Shown one piece after another: positions 35,267-45,520 of a DNA stretch of 64,000 nucleotides. The notes under the pieces were generated by a model. It made no database searches, was not told where the DNA came from, and saw only the letters and a list, made by a program, of their open reading frames with translations. Position 1 is the stretch's first letter. Each line of letters opens with the position of its first letter. The DNA is taken from positions 558,001 through 622,000 of the forward strand of contig NZ_QOVK01000001.1 of the NCBI RefSeq assembly GCF_004104075.1, read 5' to 3'. The DNA comes from Leeuwenhoekiella polynyae (lineage in GTDB: Bacteria > Bacteroidota > Bacteroidia > Flavobacteriales > Flavobacteriaceae). The position numbers and the translations under genes were made by a program.

Positions 35267-35500
35267 AAAACATTACGTATTTAAATTAATTAGTAAAAGG
35301 CTTTAGCACTTGCGGTAATAACCACATTAAATCAATTTTAAACCATCGCTTTATAAGAAATTTGAGAGCGATATACTAGTTATACGTAATTAAACAAGGA
35401 AAGGTTACAAAAAAAAGAATAAATTTTTAGAAAAAATTAACATTTTTAGTCATTGTATAGAGAACGTAATTGTTATATGTTTGATTTTCAATGTGTTATT

Positions 35501-38224
35501 TTAATTGTTTTTAAGCTTAATTAACTGAAGATTTACATCAACTAACACTCTATCGTAAAGTTCTTCAAAAGATTCCAAACTTTTTTTTGCTTTTTTAACT
35601 TTATCTGGATCGTTTATACTGGCTTCAATTTGTTGTAAATAATGCCCAGGTTTTGTGAGGCCAAGATTCATAAAACTTGATTTCATTTTATGGGCTAAAG
35701 TACTTGCTCTAGGATAGTATTCTTTTGCTACACAATTTCTTAAGCTATTTAGATCTTTCGGTGTTTCCTCAATAAATACTTCTAAAAGAGAGATTATAAA
35801 TTCTTTATCTCCATCAAAAATTTCAAAAAGATTTTTTATATCTACTGAAACAGAAGTATCTGTAGTTTCTTCAGTTTTAGTATTGCCAATGACTGGTTTA
35901 GTTTTCATTCCTTCATCTGCAACCAGCCAATACAATACTTCTTTAAGAGCATCTTCTTTTAGAGGTTTAGTAAGGTAAAAATCAATCCCAGCTTTAATTG
36001 CATTTTTACGAGCTTCTGGGAAAACATCTGCAGAGCAGGCAACAATAGGTACTTTATTTAGACTGTCTTTATTAGATTCTCGTATTAAAGATATGGCTTC
36101 TAAGCCATTCATTACGGGCATATGCATATCCATTAAAATTAAATCATAATTAGCTTTAGCATCCTGATAAATAGCAACGGCTTCTTGACCATTCTCTGCA
36201 ATGTCTGCCTGCACATTGAGCCCTTGTAATAATTGCCTGATGTAGAATTGATTCATTTTATTGTCTTCTGCAACAAGAACTCTTAGTCCTTTAAGGCTTA
36301 GATTTTGATTTTTAAAGTCCTGCTCAATATCTTTCAATTTTTTAAGGTGACTGATTTTGAAATCTAATGTGAACTCAAAGGTAGAACCTTTACCAAGCGT
36401 ACTTTTTGCTTCAAGCTTTCCCTTCTTCAAAGTTATAAGCTCTCGAGTTATGGTTAACCCGAGTCCTGAGCCGTTTATTTTAGCAAGTTCAGGTTCGTCA
36501 ACTTGATAAAAACTATTAAAAATACTTTCTAGCTTATCTTCTGCGATACCTATGCCGGTATCACTAACGCTAAATTTGATCTTTACAGTTTCAGTATTCT
36601 TTTCAATGAACTGAAGTTTGAGACTAATGCTTCCGCGTTTTGTGAATTTTATGGCATTACCTACTAAGTTGGTAATTATTTGATTAAGCCTGTACTGATC
36701 TCCAATAACAATATCAGGAATTTGCTCATCTATTTCAGCAATAAACTGAACGCCCATTTCACGAGCCTTTATTTCAAAACCGGTAGCCAGATTGTCTACA
36801 ACTTCTCTCAAGTTGAAATCTAAAGATTGCAAAGTCAATTTTCCAGCTTCAATCTTAGAGAAATCTAAAATATCATTAACAATTGAAAGCAAATTTTTAG
36901 CAGAGAAAGATATTCCATCTAAATTTTTCTTTATTGTTTTTTGGTCTTTGAGATTTCCATTAGATAAGATTTCTGACAGACCTAAAATAACATTTAACGG
37001 AGTCCTAATCTCGTGACTCATATTTGATAAAAAAGTAGATTTTGCCTCTGCAGTACGCTCTGCATTAATTTTAGCTTTTAAAGAATCTTTACGATGCGAA
37101 ATATCTTTTATAAAAAGCGTAAAAGTATCAGCTGGTTCAGAAAAATTATTACTAAAAGAAAGTTCACAAGGCAATTTCTTACTTGAGGCGGTAGATATAT
37201 CCAGTTCAACACAAGTCCCAATAATTTCACTTTCTACACCCTTATACAGATTAGAAATATCGTATTTAATATCCCTGCTTACTGCTGAAGGTAATAATGA
37301 ATAAATCGATTTTTGAACAAGCTCATTTTTGTTTAGATTAAACATAATCGAAGCCTTACTGTTGCAATCTTTAATAACACCGTTTGTGTCAAAAAGGAGA
37401 TATGCATCCAGAATATTTTCTAAAATATCAATATTTGCAGTGTCAATTTTGACAGGTTCTTCTATAATTTTATTTTCCTCATTATTTAGTATGGGGTCTT
37501 TAGGTTTGTCAAAAAATAGGGTGGTAGGACTCTGATTTAATAAAGAAGTAAACAACTGTGGTATTATATCAGATATACTTGTTACTGCTGGCGTAAGTTT
37601 ATAATAGTTGAAAAATTCTTCTTTCGTGGTAGAATAAACAGAGTCTACAAAGTCTTGACCAAAAATTTCACCAAACTCCTGATTGATCTTTAAAGAATCA
37701 TCTTTTATTTTTCTAAACGCGCTAATCTGTTTAATTAAGTCTGCACTAACAGGCTCTTTAAACTGGTTTTCTATAATTTTAATCCACGCATTTGTAGTGT
37801 TCAGATCTAGATCCTCATCTTTAAATTTTTTAAGAATTATAAGTAAAAAGAGCCTTGAAATGATGATTTCCTGATTTTTTCCGGAATGGTATAGTGGTAA
37901 AAATGCGTCAGATTTTGTTACATCGGGGAAATTTATTTTTATTTCTGAACGAAGGTTTGCTTCGGTATTAATATATCTAGAATCGTGATGGATGAGGTAA
38001 TTTTCTAATTCTAGATAAAAATGAGCGACTTGTAATTCTCTGATGTATGTGTCTTCAGAAAATTCATATCCTTTAATTTTAGACTCTATTAACGTAAGCT
38101 GAGCTCCAAAAGAACCTAAATCAAATAAATATTTGAAAAAATCAGCAATGGGATTTTCATTTGCTAAGGTAGGTTTAATTTTACTTGCCCTATGATTTAG
38201 AAGGCGTTCTATAAATGAGCTCAT
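35501..38224 (-). CDS. Hybrid sensor histidine kinase with PAS, receiver and HPt domains
   Basis: A 907-residue multi-step phosphorelay protein. Residues 1-235 are a helical N-terminal region with no recognised fold and no membrane helix; about 262-378 is a PAS domain; HisKA carries His404 in SNMSHEIRTPLN; the ATPase domain has N box LVGNAIKF and G boxes DTGIGI and GSGLGL; the receiver (about 647-770) has the acidic AEDN and phospho-acceptor Asp699 in LILMDMHMPVMNG; and the C-terminal HPt domain has His845 in LAHKMKSS. All phosphotransfer residues are intact. It is cytoplasmic. It is downstream of proA but separated from it by a terminator. Confidence 0.92.
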   Translation of the reverse strand: MSSFIERLLNHRASKIKPTLANENPIADFFKYLFDLGSFGAQLTLIESKIKGYEFSEDTYIRELQVAHFYLELENYLIHHDSRYINTEANLRSEIKINFPDVTKSDAFLPLYHSGKNQEIIISRLFLLIILKKFKDEDLDLNTTNAWIKIIENQFKEPVSADLIKQISAFRKIKDDSLKINQEFGEIFGQDFVDSVYSTTKEEFFNYYKLTPAVTSISDIIPQLFTSLLNQSPTTLFFDKPKDPILNNEENKIIEEPVKIDTANIDILENILDAYLLFDTNGVIKDCNSKASIMFNLNKNELVQKSIYSLLPSAVSRDIKYDISNLYKGVESEIIGTCVELDISTASSKKLPCELSFSNNFSEPADTFTLFIKDISHRKDSLKAKINAERTAEAKSTFLSNMSHEIRTPLNVILGLSEILSNGNLKDQKTIKKNLDGISFSAKNLLSIVNDILDFSKIEAGKLTLQSLDFNLREVVDNLATGFEIKAREMGVQFIAEIDEQIPDIVIGDQYRLNQIITNLVGNAIKFTKRGSISLKLQFIEKNTETVKIKFSVSDTGIGIAEDKLESIFNSFYQVDEPELAKINGSGLGLTITRELITLKKGKLEAKSTLGKGSTFEFTLDFKISHLKKLKDIEQDFKNQNLSLKGLRVLVAEDNKMNQFYIRQLLQGLNVQADIAENGQEAVAIYQDAKANYDLILMDMHMPVMNGLEAISLIRESNKDSLNKVPIVACSADVFPEARKNAIKAGIDFYLTKPLKEDALKEVLYWLVADEGMKTKPVIGNTKTEETTDTSVSVDIKNLFEIFDGDKEFIISLLEVFIEETPKDLNSLRNCVAKEYYPRASTLAHKMKSSFMNLGLTKPGHYLQQIEASINDPDKVKKAKKSLESFEELYDRVLVDVNLQLIKLKNN

Positions 38225-38390
38225 TGGGTGTCAGGAACTTATAGTTGGTCACATATTGTTCGATTAAATGCTAAATTAATCATTTATAATGAATAATATT
38301 GAATTTCACTTGTAGGAAACCGCCTTATGTATCTAGAGCCTTGGAATAGTTAGATTTCAAATAAATTTTCTCAGCTCATTCTATTTATAA

Positions 38391-38426
38391 CGTAAAAAAG
38401 GACTCAATATTTGAGCCCTTTTTACG
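38391..38426 (-). terminator. Terminator after proA
   Basis: CGTAAAAAAGG-a-CTCAA pairs with TTGAG-c-CCTTTTTACG around a 3-nt loop, a long stem with one internal mismatch, 23 bp after the proA stop. Confidence 0.85.
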
Positions 38427-38448
38427 TGTTGTCAAAATATAAAATCAA

Positions 38449-39648
38449 TTATACTCTTATGTGTCCATCTCCATAGACGTAATACTTGTTTGTTACAAGT
38501 TGTTTAAGCCCTAATGGTCCTCTGTGATGTAATTTATCAGTGCTTATTGCCAGTTCTGCGCCCACGCCCATTTGACCACCATCGGTAAATCGAGTTGAAG
38601 CATTGTGATAAACTGCAGCAGTATCAATATTCTCCATGAAAGTTGTTGCAGCTTCATTATCTGTTGTCATAATAGCACTAGAATGACCACCACTATAGGT
38701 ATTGATTTTATGCATAGCTTCATCCATATCTTCCACAGCTCCTAGTACAATTTTCATTGCTAAAAATTCTTCATACCAAGTATCTTCATTTGGAATGACA
38801 TCATTGTCAGATAGAACGGCTTTAGAAGTATTATCTGCCAGAACTTCAACACCTTTTTCTTTTAAAATCTCGTTCAATTCTTTTATACGAGATTCATATT
38901 CCGGAAGATTTTTATCTACTAATACTTTATCTAAAGCATTACATCCCGAAATCTTATCAGTCTTAGCATTGATGATAACTTCTATTGTTTTTGCCCAATT
39001 TGCTTTGGGGTGTACATATAAAAAGTTATTTCCTCTACCACTTACAAGTACAGCACATTTAGCATGTTCTTTAACAAAACCAATAAGACGTTCTCCTCCT
39101 CTTGGTACGATTAAATCTAAAGGTTGGTCTGGGTTTCTTAGGAATTCCTGAGTTTCCTCACGATTCATTTGTAACATCGTGATCCAAGATTCGTCAAGAT
39201 CATTTTCTTTTAAAGCCTGTTTCCAGCAATCAACAAGAACAACGTTACTATTGAAAGCTTCTTTACCACCTTTAAGCAAAATTTTGTTATTCGCTTTAAA
39301 TGCTAATACAGCTGCTTCAATAGTTACATCTGGTCTAGATTCATAAATAATCATTATGGTACCAAATGGAGCTGTTTTATTGATGATCTTCAGTCCGCTA
39401 TCAAGAGTATCATTAGAAATTTCCTGACTTACAGGATCGTCCTGATTACGCACTTCGCGAATCGCTTGAATCATTCCTTCAATCTTGGCATCATTTACAA
39501 CTAATCTGTCATAAAGTGCCTGATCGTCTCTATTAAAAGCTTCAAGATCTTTTTTGTTAGCTTCTAGTATTTCTACTTTTCTCGCTTCTATAATCTGCAT
39601 CATAGAGTCGAGTACTTTGTTTTTTATATTTGAATTTAGTAATTGCAT
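38449..39648 (-). CDS. proA: Glutamate-5-semialdehyde dehydrogenase (gamma-glutamyl phosphate reductase)
   Basis: Second step of proline synthesis: NADPH-dependent reduction of gamma-glutamyl phosphate. The 399 residues match the family. The catalytic Cys is in KTDKISGCNALDKVLVD, and the YESRPDVTIEAAVLAFKANNKILLKGGKEA block is typical (split about residues 105-135). It is last of the proC-proB-proA operon, 57 bp after proB. The unstable product passes on to pyrroline-5-carboxylate, which ProC reduces. Confidence 0.95.
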   Translation of the reverse strand: MQLLNSNIKNKVLDSMMQIIEARKVEILEANKKDLEAFNRDDQALYDRLVVNDAKIEGMIQAIREVRNQDDPVSQEISNDTLDSGLKIINKTAPFGTIMIIYESRPDVTIEAAVLAFKANNKILLKGGKEAFNSNVVLVDCWKQALKENDLDESWITMLQMNREETQEFLRNPDQPLDLIVPRGGERLIGFVKEHAKCAVLVSGRGNNFLYVHPKANWAKTIEVIINAKTDKISGCNALDKVLVDKNLPEYESRIKELNEILKEKGVEVLADNTSKAVLSDNDVIPNEDTWYEEFLAMKIVLGAVEDMDEAMHKINTYSGGHSSAIMTTDNEAATTFMENIDTAAVYHNASTRFTDGGQMGVGAELAISTDKLHHRGPLGLKQLVTNKYYVYGDGHIRV

Positions 39649-39705
39649 ATTACTTGTTTTCTTTGTTAATAATTAGAATTGAGTACGAACTATTCAGTTA
39701 ATTGC

Positions 39706-40476
39706 TTAAGCCTGAAATTTTGTTCCGATCTCTTTTCCTTCTAAAAGGTCAACAATCACATTATGTTTTTTACCATTTGCTATATAGCATGTGATGTTTT
39801 TTCGAGCCGCATCTTTAGCTATTTTAAGCTTAGACTTCATTCCGCCACGACCTTCACCTTCAGCTTTATCACTTTCCTGAACATATTGTTCAACTTTTTG
39901 TTCTGGGTGTACTTCTGTAAGCTTTTCTGAATCGTCATCATCAGGATGACCCGTATACAACCCGTCTGTATCAGTTAATAAAATTAATGCGTCTGCATTA
40001 ATCAATTCTGCCACAAGACTTGCTAATTCATCATTATCTGTAAACATAGACATAGTCAGAGATACTGCATCATCTTCATTTGCGATAGGGACAATTCCTT
40101 CAGCTAATAATCCTTCATAGCAGTTTATCATATTCTCACGATGTTTACCTGGAGCAAAATCTCGCTTTGTTGCTAATAGCTGTGCACAATGCATTCCGAA
40201 ACTATTAAACATTGTATAATAATGGCGCATCATACGAGGTTGACCTACCGAAGAAAAAATTTGTCTTCTTGTAGATGGGTCTTTAAAATTACAATCACCC
40301 AATACCTCTTTACCAGCAATTGCAGAACCTGAAGAAACTAATACAGGCTGATAACCTTTTTCATAGAGTTCGGCAATTTGTCTGACTAACTCATGAAGAA
40401 CAGGACCTACGATTCGGTTATTCCTGTTAGTCATTACATTTGTTCCTACTTTTATAACTACACGTTTTGTGCTCAT
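39706..40476 (-). CDS. proB: Glutamate 5-kinase, short form without PUA domain
   Basis: First step of proline synthesis: phosphorylates glutamate. The 256-residue protein is only the amino acid kinase domain (VVIKVGTNVMTN at the start, VSSGSAIAGKEVL, NEDDAVS, LTDTDGLYTGHPDDDD, GRGGMKSKLKIAKDAA); the C-terminal PUA domain found in E. coli ProB (about 367 residues) is absent, as usual in this phylum. The gap to proC is 3 bp, so the genes are coupled. Proline feedback probably acts through the kinase domain. Confidence 0.94.
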   Translation of the reverse strand: MSTKRVVIKVGTNVMTNRNNRIVGPVLHELVRQIAELYEKGYQPVLVSSGSAIAGKEVLGDCNFKDPSTRRQIFSSVGQPRMMRHYYTMFNSFGMHCAQLLATKRDFAPGKHRENMINCYEGLLAEGIVPIANEDDAVSLTMSMFTDNDELASLVAELINADALILLTDTDGLYTGHPDDDDSEKLTEVHPEQKVEQYVQESDKAEGEGRGGMKSKLKIAKDAARKNITCYIANGKKHNVIVDLLEGKEIGTKFQA

Positions 40477-40479
40477 AAT

Positions 40480-41286
40480 TTATTTTTCTTTACCAAGTTC
40501 TGTTGCCCGGTCAAAAGCTGCGTAAGCTGCTTCTTTAATTAATTCTTTTACGTTATTATCTTCCATAGAATCTAGCGCTGCACGCGTTGTGCCTCCTTTA
40601 GAAGCTACACGATCCATCCATTTTTCCGGAGTTAAATCGGACTCATTAAAGAGCTTTACAGCACCTTCAAAAGTTTGAGAAACCAATACTTTTGAATCGT
40701 TGCCAGAGAAGCCCATCTTAAGAGCAGCTTCTAGCATAGATTGCATAAAATAAAATACATATGCCGGTCCACTCCCAGAAATACCTGTAGAAGCATCAAT
40801 AAATTGTTCTGTTTCTACATGGATTGAAGCACCAGTTGTATCTAATAAACTTCTTACTGTAAGCAATTCAATTCTGCTTACTTCTTTAGATTCTGTAAAT
40901 GATGTAACTCCTTTACCTACTTTGGCAGGTAGATTAGGCATTGTTCTTATAACTTTTTTTATCCCCAATCCTTCCTGAATAGTATTAATTGTAACACCAG
41001 CCATAAGAGAAACAAATAATTGTTCTTGGTTGATGTATGGTTTAATATTTTCAAATAATGATTGGCTGTGGTAAGGTTTTACCGCGATAAAAATAACATC
41101 TGCTTTTGGCACACATTCTTCAATACTATCATAAGCATCAAACTGAGCCATGGTTGATAAAGCTTCTGTTTTTTGAGGTGAGACATCAAAGATCATAAGC
41201 TTGCGCTTATTTAAAAATGGAGAACTTGCCATACCTTCTGCGTAGGTAAGTCCCATATTGCCAGCACCTAATACTAATACTTTCAT
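40480..41286 (-). CDS. proC: Pyrroline-5-carboxylate reductase
   Basis: Last step of proline synthesis. The 268 residues start with the NADPH-binding VLVLGAGNMGLTYAEGM, followed by FIAVKPY, MPNLPAKVGKGVTS and the C-terminal signature ASKGGTTRAALDSMEDNNV. It is first in the operon. A 13-codon open frame lies 18 bp upstream on the same strand (41305-41346) and may be a leader. Confidence 0.95.
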   Translation of the reverse strand: MKVLVLGAGNMGLTYAEGMASSPFLNKRKLMIFDVSPQKTEALSTMAQFDAYDSIEECVPKADVIFIAVKPYHSQSLFENIKPYINQEQLFVSLMAGVTINTIQEGLGIKKVIRTMPNLPAKVGKGVTSFTESKEVSRIELLTVRSLLDTTGASIHVETEQFIDASTGISGSGPAYVFYFMQSMLEAALKMGFSGNDSKVLVSQTFEGAVKLFNESDLTPEKWMDRVASKGGTTRAALDSMEDNNVKELIKEAAYAAFDRATELGKEK

Positions 41287-41304
41287 TAAATAGTTTTTAA
41301 TTAA

Positions 41305-41346
41305 TTAGTTCGCTTTATTAGCTGCAAGTACCATACGAGACTTCAT
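41305..41346 (-). CDS. Possible leader peptide before proC
   Basis: A short frame coding MKSRMVLAANKAN with its own ATG and TAA, ending 18 bp before proC. Upstream of it on the same strand an AT-rich hairpin (CTTTTTTCA with TGAAAAAAG, 41363-41383) could take part in attenuation. It has no Pro codon, so classical proline attenuation is not supported. It may be a chance frame. Confidence 0.25.
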   Translation of the reverse strand: MKSRMVLAANKAN

Positions 41347-41462
41347 GAAATAGGGGATATCTCTTTTTTCAGATTGAAAAAAGCTTCTCATGCTACAGTA
41401 GATGGTAGCTAGCGAGGGAATATTAAGTAAATGTTAAAAAAAGAGTAAAAAACCTTTATTCC

Positions 41463-41518
41463 AGAATTGGCAGTAAAACTGACAAATACTGTATATGTGT
41501 CAGTTTTATGGCAGTTCT
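41463..41518. repeat. Long imperfect inverted repeat in the proC-pnp gap
   Basis: TAAAACTGACA (41474-41484) pairs perfectly with TGTCAGTTTTA (41498-41508), and beyond a small internal loop AGAATTG (41463-41469) pairs with CAGTTCT (41512-41518), one pair being G-U. The 18-bp structure sits alone about 180 bp before proC and about 90 bp after the pnp terminator. It has no T-run. The rest of this 369-bp gap shows only the leader frame and terminator listed separately. Confidence 0.5.
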
Positions 41519-41610
41519 AGCACAATATAGTTGATAATTATCAATTGCTAAATATAATTTATAATGGTATTTTAAATTATGAAGATTCAAATTCAAATAA
41601 TGCGGAATAA

Positions 41611-41635
41611 AAAAGGAGCCATTTTGGCTCCTTTT
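41611..41635 (-). terminator. Terminator after pnp
   Basis: AAAAGGAGCCA (41611-41621) pairs with TGGCTCCTTTT (41625-41635) with a 3-nt loop; a T-run follows on the minus strand. Confidence 0.9.
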
Positions 41636-41655
41636 CTGAATTGTAAATCAAGAAA

Positions 41656-43893
41656 TTAATCTCTTTTACGATCTCTATTTCTGTTGTCACGACCACGATT
41701 ATCTCGTGAACCACGATCTTTATTATCAGGTCTAGGAGCACGTTCTTTGTAACCTTCAGGTTTTTCAAGTAATGCTTTACGCGATACTTTTTCCTTACGG
41801 GTACGTGAATCAACACCGAAATATTTTACTTCAAAAACATCTCCCATATTGACAACATCACTTACGTTTTCAGTGCGTTCCCAAGCTAGTTCAGATACGT
41901 GTAAAAGAACCTCGTTACCTGGAGCTTCAAGATATTCTACAACAGCACCAAAATCTAACATCTTGATCACTTTTACTTCGTAGCTGTTTCCAACCACAGG
42001 CTTAAAGGTGATAGAGTCAATTTTAGCAAGAACTGCGTTGATACCTTCTTGACCGGTTCCTAAGATTTCTACAACACCTTCTTCAGTTACAGGATCTTCG
42101 TTAATAACGATAGTTGTTCCTGTTTCTTTTTGAAGTTCTTGTATCACTTTTCCTCCTGGTCCTATAAGTGCACCAATGTACTCATTAGGAATGCGTACAG
42201 AAACCATTTTAGGAGCATACTCTTTCACGTCTTCACGTGGAGTAGCAATAGTATTAGTGATTTTTTCTAAAATATGTAAACGACCTTCGCGAGCTTGTTT
42301 TAAAGCATTTACAAGAATTTCGTAAGAAAGACCTTTTACTTTAATATCCATTTGGCAAGCTGTGATACCGTCTGCTGTACCGGTAACTTTAAAGTCCATA
42401 TCTCCTAAGTGATCTTCATCACCTAAAATATCAGAAAGAACTGCATATTTACCAGATTCACCATCAGAAATTAATCCCATAGCGATACCAGAAACCGGTT
42501 TCTTGAGTTGAACACCAGCATCCATCATTGCCATTGTACCTGCACAAACGGTTGCCATAGAAGAAGAACCGTTAGATTCTAAAATTTCTGAAACAACACG
42601 TACAGTATATGGGCAATCAGCAGGAACCATTCCTTTTAAAGCACGTTGTGCTAAGTTACCGTGACCTACCTCACGACGAGAAGTACCTCTAATTGGGCGA
42701 GCCTCACCAGTTGAGAAAGGAGGGAAGTTATAATGTAAATAGAATGTCTCTTCACCTTCAAAGGATGGCATATCTATTTGATTTGCTTCCCTAGATGTAC
42801 CTAAAGTTACAGTAGCTAAAGCTTGAGTTTCCCCACGTGTGAAAATTGAAGAACCATGCACAGATGGTAAATAATCAGTCTCACACCAGATTGGGCGAAT
42901 CTCTGTAGTCTTACGACCATCAAGGCGTAGACCTTCATTTAACGTAAGATCACGTACGGCTGCTTTTTCTGCTTTGTAATAATATTTAGATACTAATGCA
43001 CCAAAATCTTCTAATTCTTCATCAGAAAAATTAGACTTGATCTCTTCTTTAATTTCAGAAAACGCAGCGCTACGTTCATGTTTAGCTGATCCTGCCTGAG
43101 CAATTGAATAGACTTTATCATAAGCCATATCATAGATTTTTTTCTCAAGATCTTTATCCTCACGCTCTGCATCGTACTCGCGTACTTCTTTTTTACCAAA
43201 AGCTTCAGCTAATCTGATTTGAGCAGCACATTGAACTTTGATAGCCTCGTGAGCAGCTTTGATAGCTTCTGTCATTTCTTCTTCAGAAATCTCATCCATC
43301 TCACCTTCTACCATCATTACTGAATCTGCAGAAGCACCAATTACCATATCGATATCAGATTCGGCAAGTTGTGTTCTTGATGGGTTGATGATAAACTCAC
43401 CGTTTATACGACCTACACGAACTTCAGAAATAGCACATTCAAATGGGAAATCTGAAAGTTGAATTGCTGCAGAAGCGGCAAGACCTGCCATTGCATCAGG
43501 CATAACATCATCATCATGAGACATTAACTGAATCATAACCTGAGTTTCTGCGTGATAATCTTTAGGGAAAAGTGGGCGTAGTACACGGTCAACAAGACGC
43601 ATAGTTAATACTTCACCATCACTAGGGCGTGCTTCTCTTTTGAAGAAACCACCAGGATAACGGCCTGCTGCCGCAAATTTTTCGCGATAATCTACCGTTA
43701 ACGGAAGAAAATCAACATCACTCTGCTTGTAGTTAGAAACTACAGTACACAGCAACATACATTTACCGGATTGAACAACAACAGAACCGTGAGCCTGTTT
43801 TGCAAGTTTTCCGGTCTCGATAGAGATTTCTCTACCATCACCAAGGTCTATGACCTCTTTAAAAGTCTTTGGAATCATATTTTGATTTTTCAT
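41656..43893 (-). CDS. pnp: Polyribonucleotide nucleotidyltransferase (PNPase)
   Basis: A 3'-to-5' phosphorolytic exoribonuclease of RNA decay. The 745 residues hold two RNase PH domains (about 10-230 and 320-545) with a helical domain between them, the active-site stretch [24 protein letters not shown] (split about 345-368), a KH domain ([27 protein letters not shown] is split about 565-590), an S1 domain (about 630-700) and a disordered basic Arg/Asp-rich tail. The gene follows rpsO, as in many bacteria, separated by a terminator and a 240-bp gap. Confidence 0.97.
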   Translation of the reverse strand: MKNQNMIPKTFKEVIDLGDGREISIETGKLAKQAHGSVVVQSGKCMLLCTVVSNYKQSDVDFLPLTVDYREKFAAAGRYPGGFFKREARPSDGEVLTMRLVDRVLRPLFPKDYHAETQVMIQLMSHDDDVMPDAMAGLAASAAIQLSDFPFECAISEVRVGRINGEFIINPSRTQLAESDIDMVIGASADSVMMVEGEMDEISEEEMTEAIKAAHEAIKVQCAAQIRLAEAFGKKEVREYDAEREDKDLEKKIYDMAYDKVYSIAQAGSAKHERSAAFSEIKEEIKSNFSDEELEDFGALVSKYYYKAEKAAVRDLTLNEGLRLDGRKTTEIRPIWCETDYLPSVHGSSIFTRGETQALATVTLGTSREANQIDMPSFEGEETFYLHYNFPPFSTGEARPIRGTSRREVGHGNLAQRALKGMVPADCPYTVRVVSEILESNGSSSMATVCAGTMAMMDAGVQLKKPVSGIAMGLISDGESGKYAVLSDILGDEDHLGDMDFKVTGTADGITACQMDIKVKGLSYEILVNALKQAREGRLHILEKITNTIATPREDVKEYAPKMVSVRIPNEYIGALIGPGGKVIQELQKETGTTIVINEDPVTEEGVVEILGTGQEGINAVLAKIDSITFKPVVGNSYEVKVIKMLDFGAVVEYLEAPGNEVLLHVSELAWERTENVSDVVNMGDVFEVKYFGVDSRTRKEKVSRKALLEKPEGYKERAPRPDNKDRGSRDNRGRDNRNRDRKRD

Positions 43894-44094
43894 CTGTATC
43901 TATAAAGATACTGTTAAACATTAGCTGCAAAACCATTAAGGTTAGCGGCAGGGTCGTTGTGTTGTTGTGTGTAGTGTTTGACCAATGAAAAACCTAAGGA
44001 TAGCTTTCTTTGCCCTTACGGGACTTTAACCAAAAGTATGGTTTTTATTTTACTGAATGTTCAAAACTTGATTGAAACAATCAGTTTTAAAAAT

Positions 44095-44122
44095 AAACGG
44101 GGCTGAAAAGTCAGCCCCGTTT
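44095..44122 (-). terminator. Terminator after rpsO
   Basis: AAACGGGGCTGA (44095-44106) pairs perfectly with TCAGCCCCGTTT (44111-44122), loop of 4 nt. Confidence 0.88.
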
Positions 44123-44133
44123 AAAAATAAGAA

Positions 44134-44403
44134 TTATTTTCTTAAACCTAATTCTTTAACAATAGCACGATATCTATTAATATCTTTCTTAGTTAAATAG
44201 TCAAGTAAAGCTCTACGCTTACCTACTAATTTTACTAGAGAACGCTCTGTGTTAAAATCTTTGCGGTTATTTTTTAAGTGTCCTGTTAAGTGGTTAATGC
44301 GGTGTGTGAACAACGCAATTTGCCCTTCTGCAGATCCAGTATCGTTTTTGTCTTTACCGAACTGACTAAAAATTTCATCTTTCTTTTCTTGAGTAAGATA
44401 CAT
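44134..44403 (-). CDS. rpsO: 30S ribosomal protein S15
   Basis: An 89-residue ribosomal protein that binds 16S rRNA early in assembly of the small-subunit platform. The family core FGKDKNDTGSAEGQIALFTHRINHLTGHLKNNRKDFNTERSLVKLVGKRR is recognisable through its parts DTGSAEGQIA, HLTGHLKNN and GKRRALLDYL. The length is exactly normal. The rpsO-pnp gene order is conserved in bacteria. Confidence 0.98.
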   Translation of the reverse strand: MYLTQEKKDEIFSQFGKDKNDTGSAEGQIALFTHRINHLTGHLKNNRKDFNTERSLVKLVGKRRALLDYLTKKDINRYRAIVKELGLRK

Positions 44404-44497
44404 GCCAATATTATTTAAATAGTTTTTATGTATTCAACGAGGCTATCCCGTTGAGCCGGCAAATATACAATTAATTCTCAAATGAGAACTAAATTTT

Positions 44498-45355
44498 TTA
44501 ATTGCGAATTGCCTGGTTAAGAATCAAGTCAATATAAAGATTGATGTTTTTCTTAAGTTCTTTACGATGTGTAATAAAATCTAAGAAACCGTGCTCTTTT
44601 AAGAACTCTGCAGTTTGAAAATCTTCTGGTAATTCTTGACCAGTTGTATCTCTAACCACACGAGGACCGGCAAATCCTATAAGCGCACCAGGCTCTGAAA
44701 TATTGATGTCTCCTAGCATTGCAAATGAAGCAGTAGTACCACCTGTTGTAGGATCTGTACAAAGTGAGATGTATGGTATTTTAGCTTCGGCTAACTGAGC
44801 TAATTTAGCAGATGTTTTTGCTAATTGCATTAATGATAATGCAGCTTCCATCATACGGGCACCTCCAGATTTTGAGATGATCACTAAAGGCACATTGTTT
44901 TTTAAAGAATAGTCTGCAGCACGTGCTATTTTTTCACCTACAACAGATCCCATAGAACCACCTATAAATTTAAAATCCATAGCAGCGATAACAAGATCTT
45001 TACCAAAACTTTTACCTACAGCCGTACGCACAGCATCTTTGAGGCCGGTTTTTGCTTCAGCATCTTTAAGGCGATCTACATATTTTTTAGTATCCTCAAA
45101 TCCTAATGGATCTTTAGAAGTAAGGTTTTTGTCTAGTTCTTTGTATTTACCTTCATCAAAAAGGATCGAAAAATACTCATTACTACCTATTCTAACGTGG
45201 TAATCATCTTCCGGACTTACATAAAAGTTTTTTGCAAGTTCGTCTGCATCAATGATTTTACCGGTAGGGGATTTGTACCAAAGTCCTTTGGGTACATCTT
45301 TTTTGTTTTCAGTAGCGGTTTGTATTCCTTTTTCTTTCCGTTTAAACCAAGCCAT
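44498..45355 (-). CDS. accD: Acetyl-CoA carboxylase carboxyltransferase subunit beta
   Basis: Transfers the carboxyl group from biotin to acetyl-CoA in fatty acid synthesis, together with AccA. The 285-residue protein has the carboxyltransferase core ([68 protein letters not shown]). At the N-terminus, where E. coli AccD has a four-Cys zinc ribbon, the aligned parts read [10 protein letters not shown] and [10 protein letters not shown], so none of the zinc Cys residues is present. This appears to be a lineage trait, not damage. Confidence 0.94.
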   Translation of the reverse strand: MAWFKRKEKGIQTATENKKDVPKGLWYKSPTGKIIDADELAKNFYVSPEDDYHVRIGSNEYFSILFDEGKYKELDKNLTSKDPLGFEDTKKYVDRLKDAEAKTGLKDAVRTAVGKSFGKDLVIAAMDFKFIGGSMGSVVGEKIARAADYSLKNNVPLVIISKSGGARMMEAALSLMQLAKTSAKLAQLAEAKIPYISLCTDPTTGGTTASFAMLGDINISEPGALIGFAGPRVVRDTTGQELPEDFQTAEFLKEHGFLDFITHRKELKKNINLYIDLILNQAIRN

Positions 45356-45483
45356 AATTTGTGCTTTTTAATTTGTAAGCTACTCACAACTGTGAGATTT
45401 AAATACTGTTAAGGGACGCCCTCAAATTACTAAATGACCAAAACTAGCATTCTAAAATGAGCCCGTTAATTTATAGGTCGAAA

Positions 45484-45511
45484 AAACCTCAGAAAATCAA
45501 TTCTGAGGTTT
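45484..45511 (-). terminator. Terminator after fbaA
   Basis: AAACCTCAGAA (45484-45494) pairs with TTCTGAGGTTT (45501-45511); a T-run follows on the minus strand. Confidence 0.88.
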
Positions 45512-45520
45512 CAATATTAT

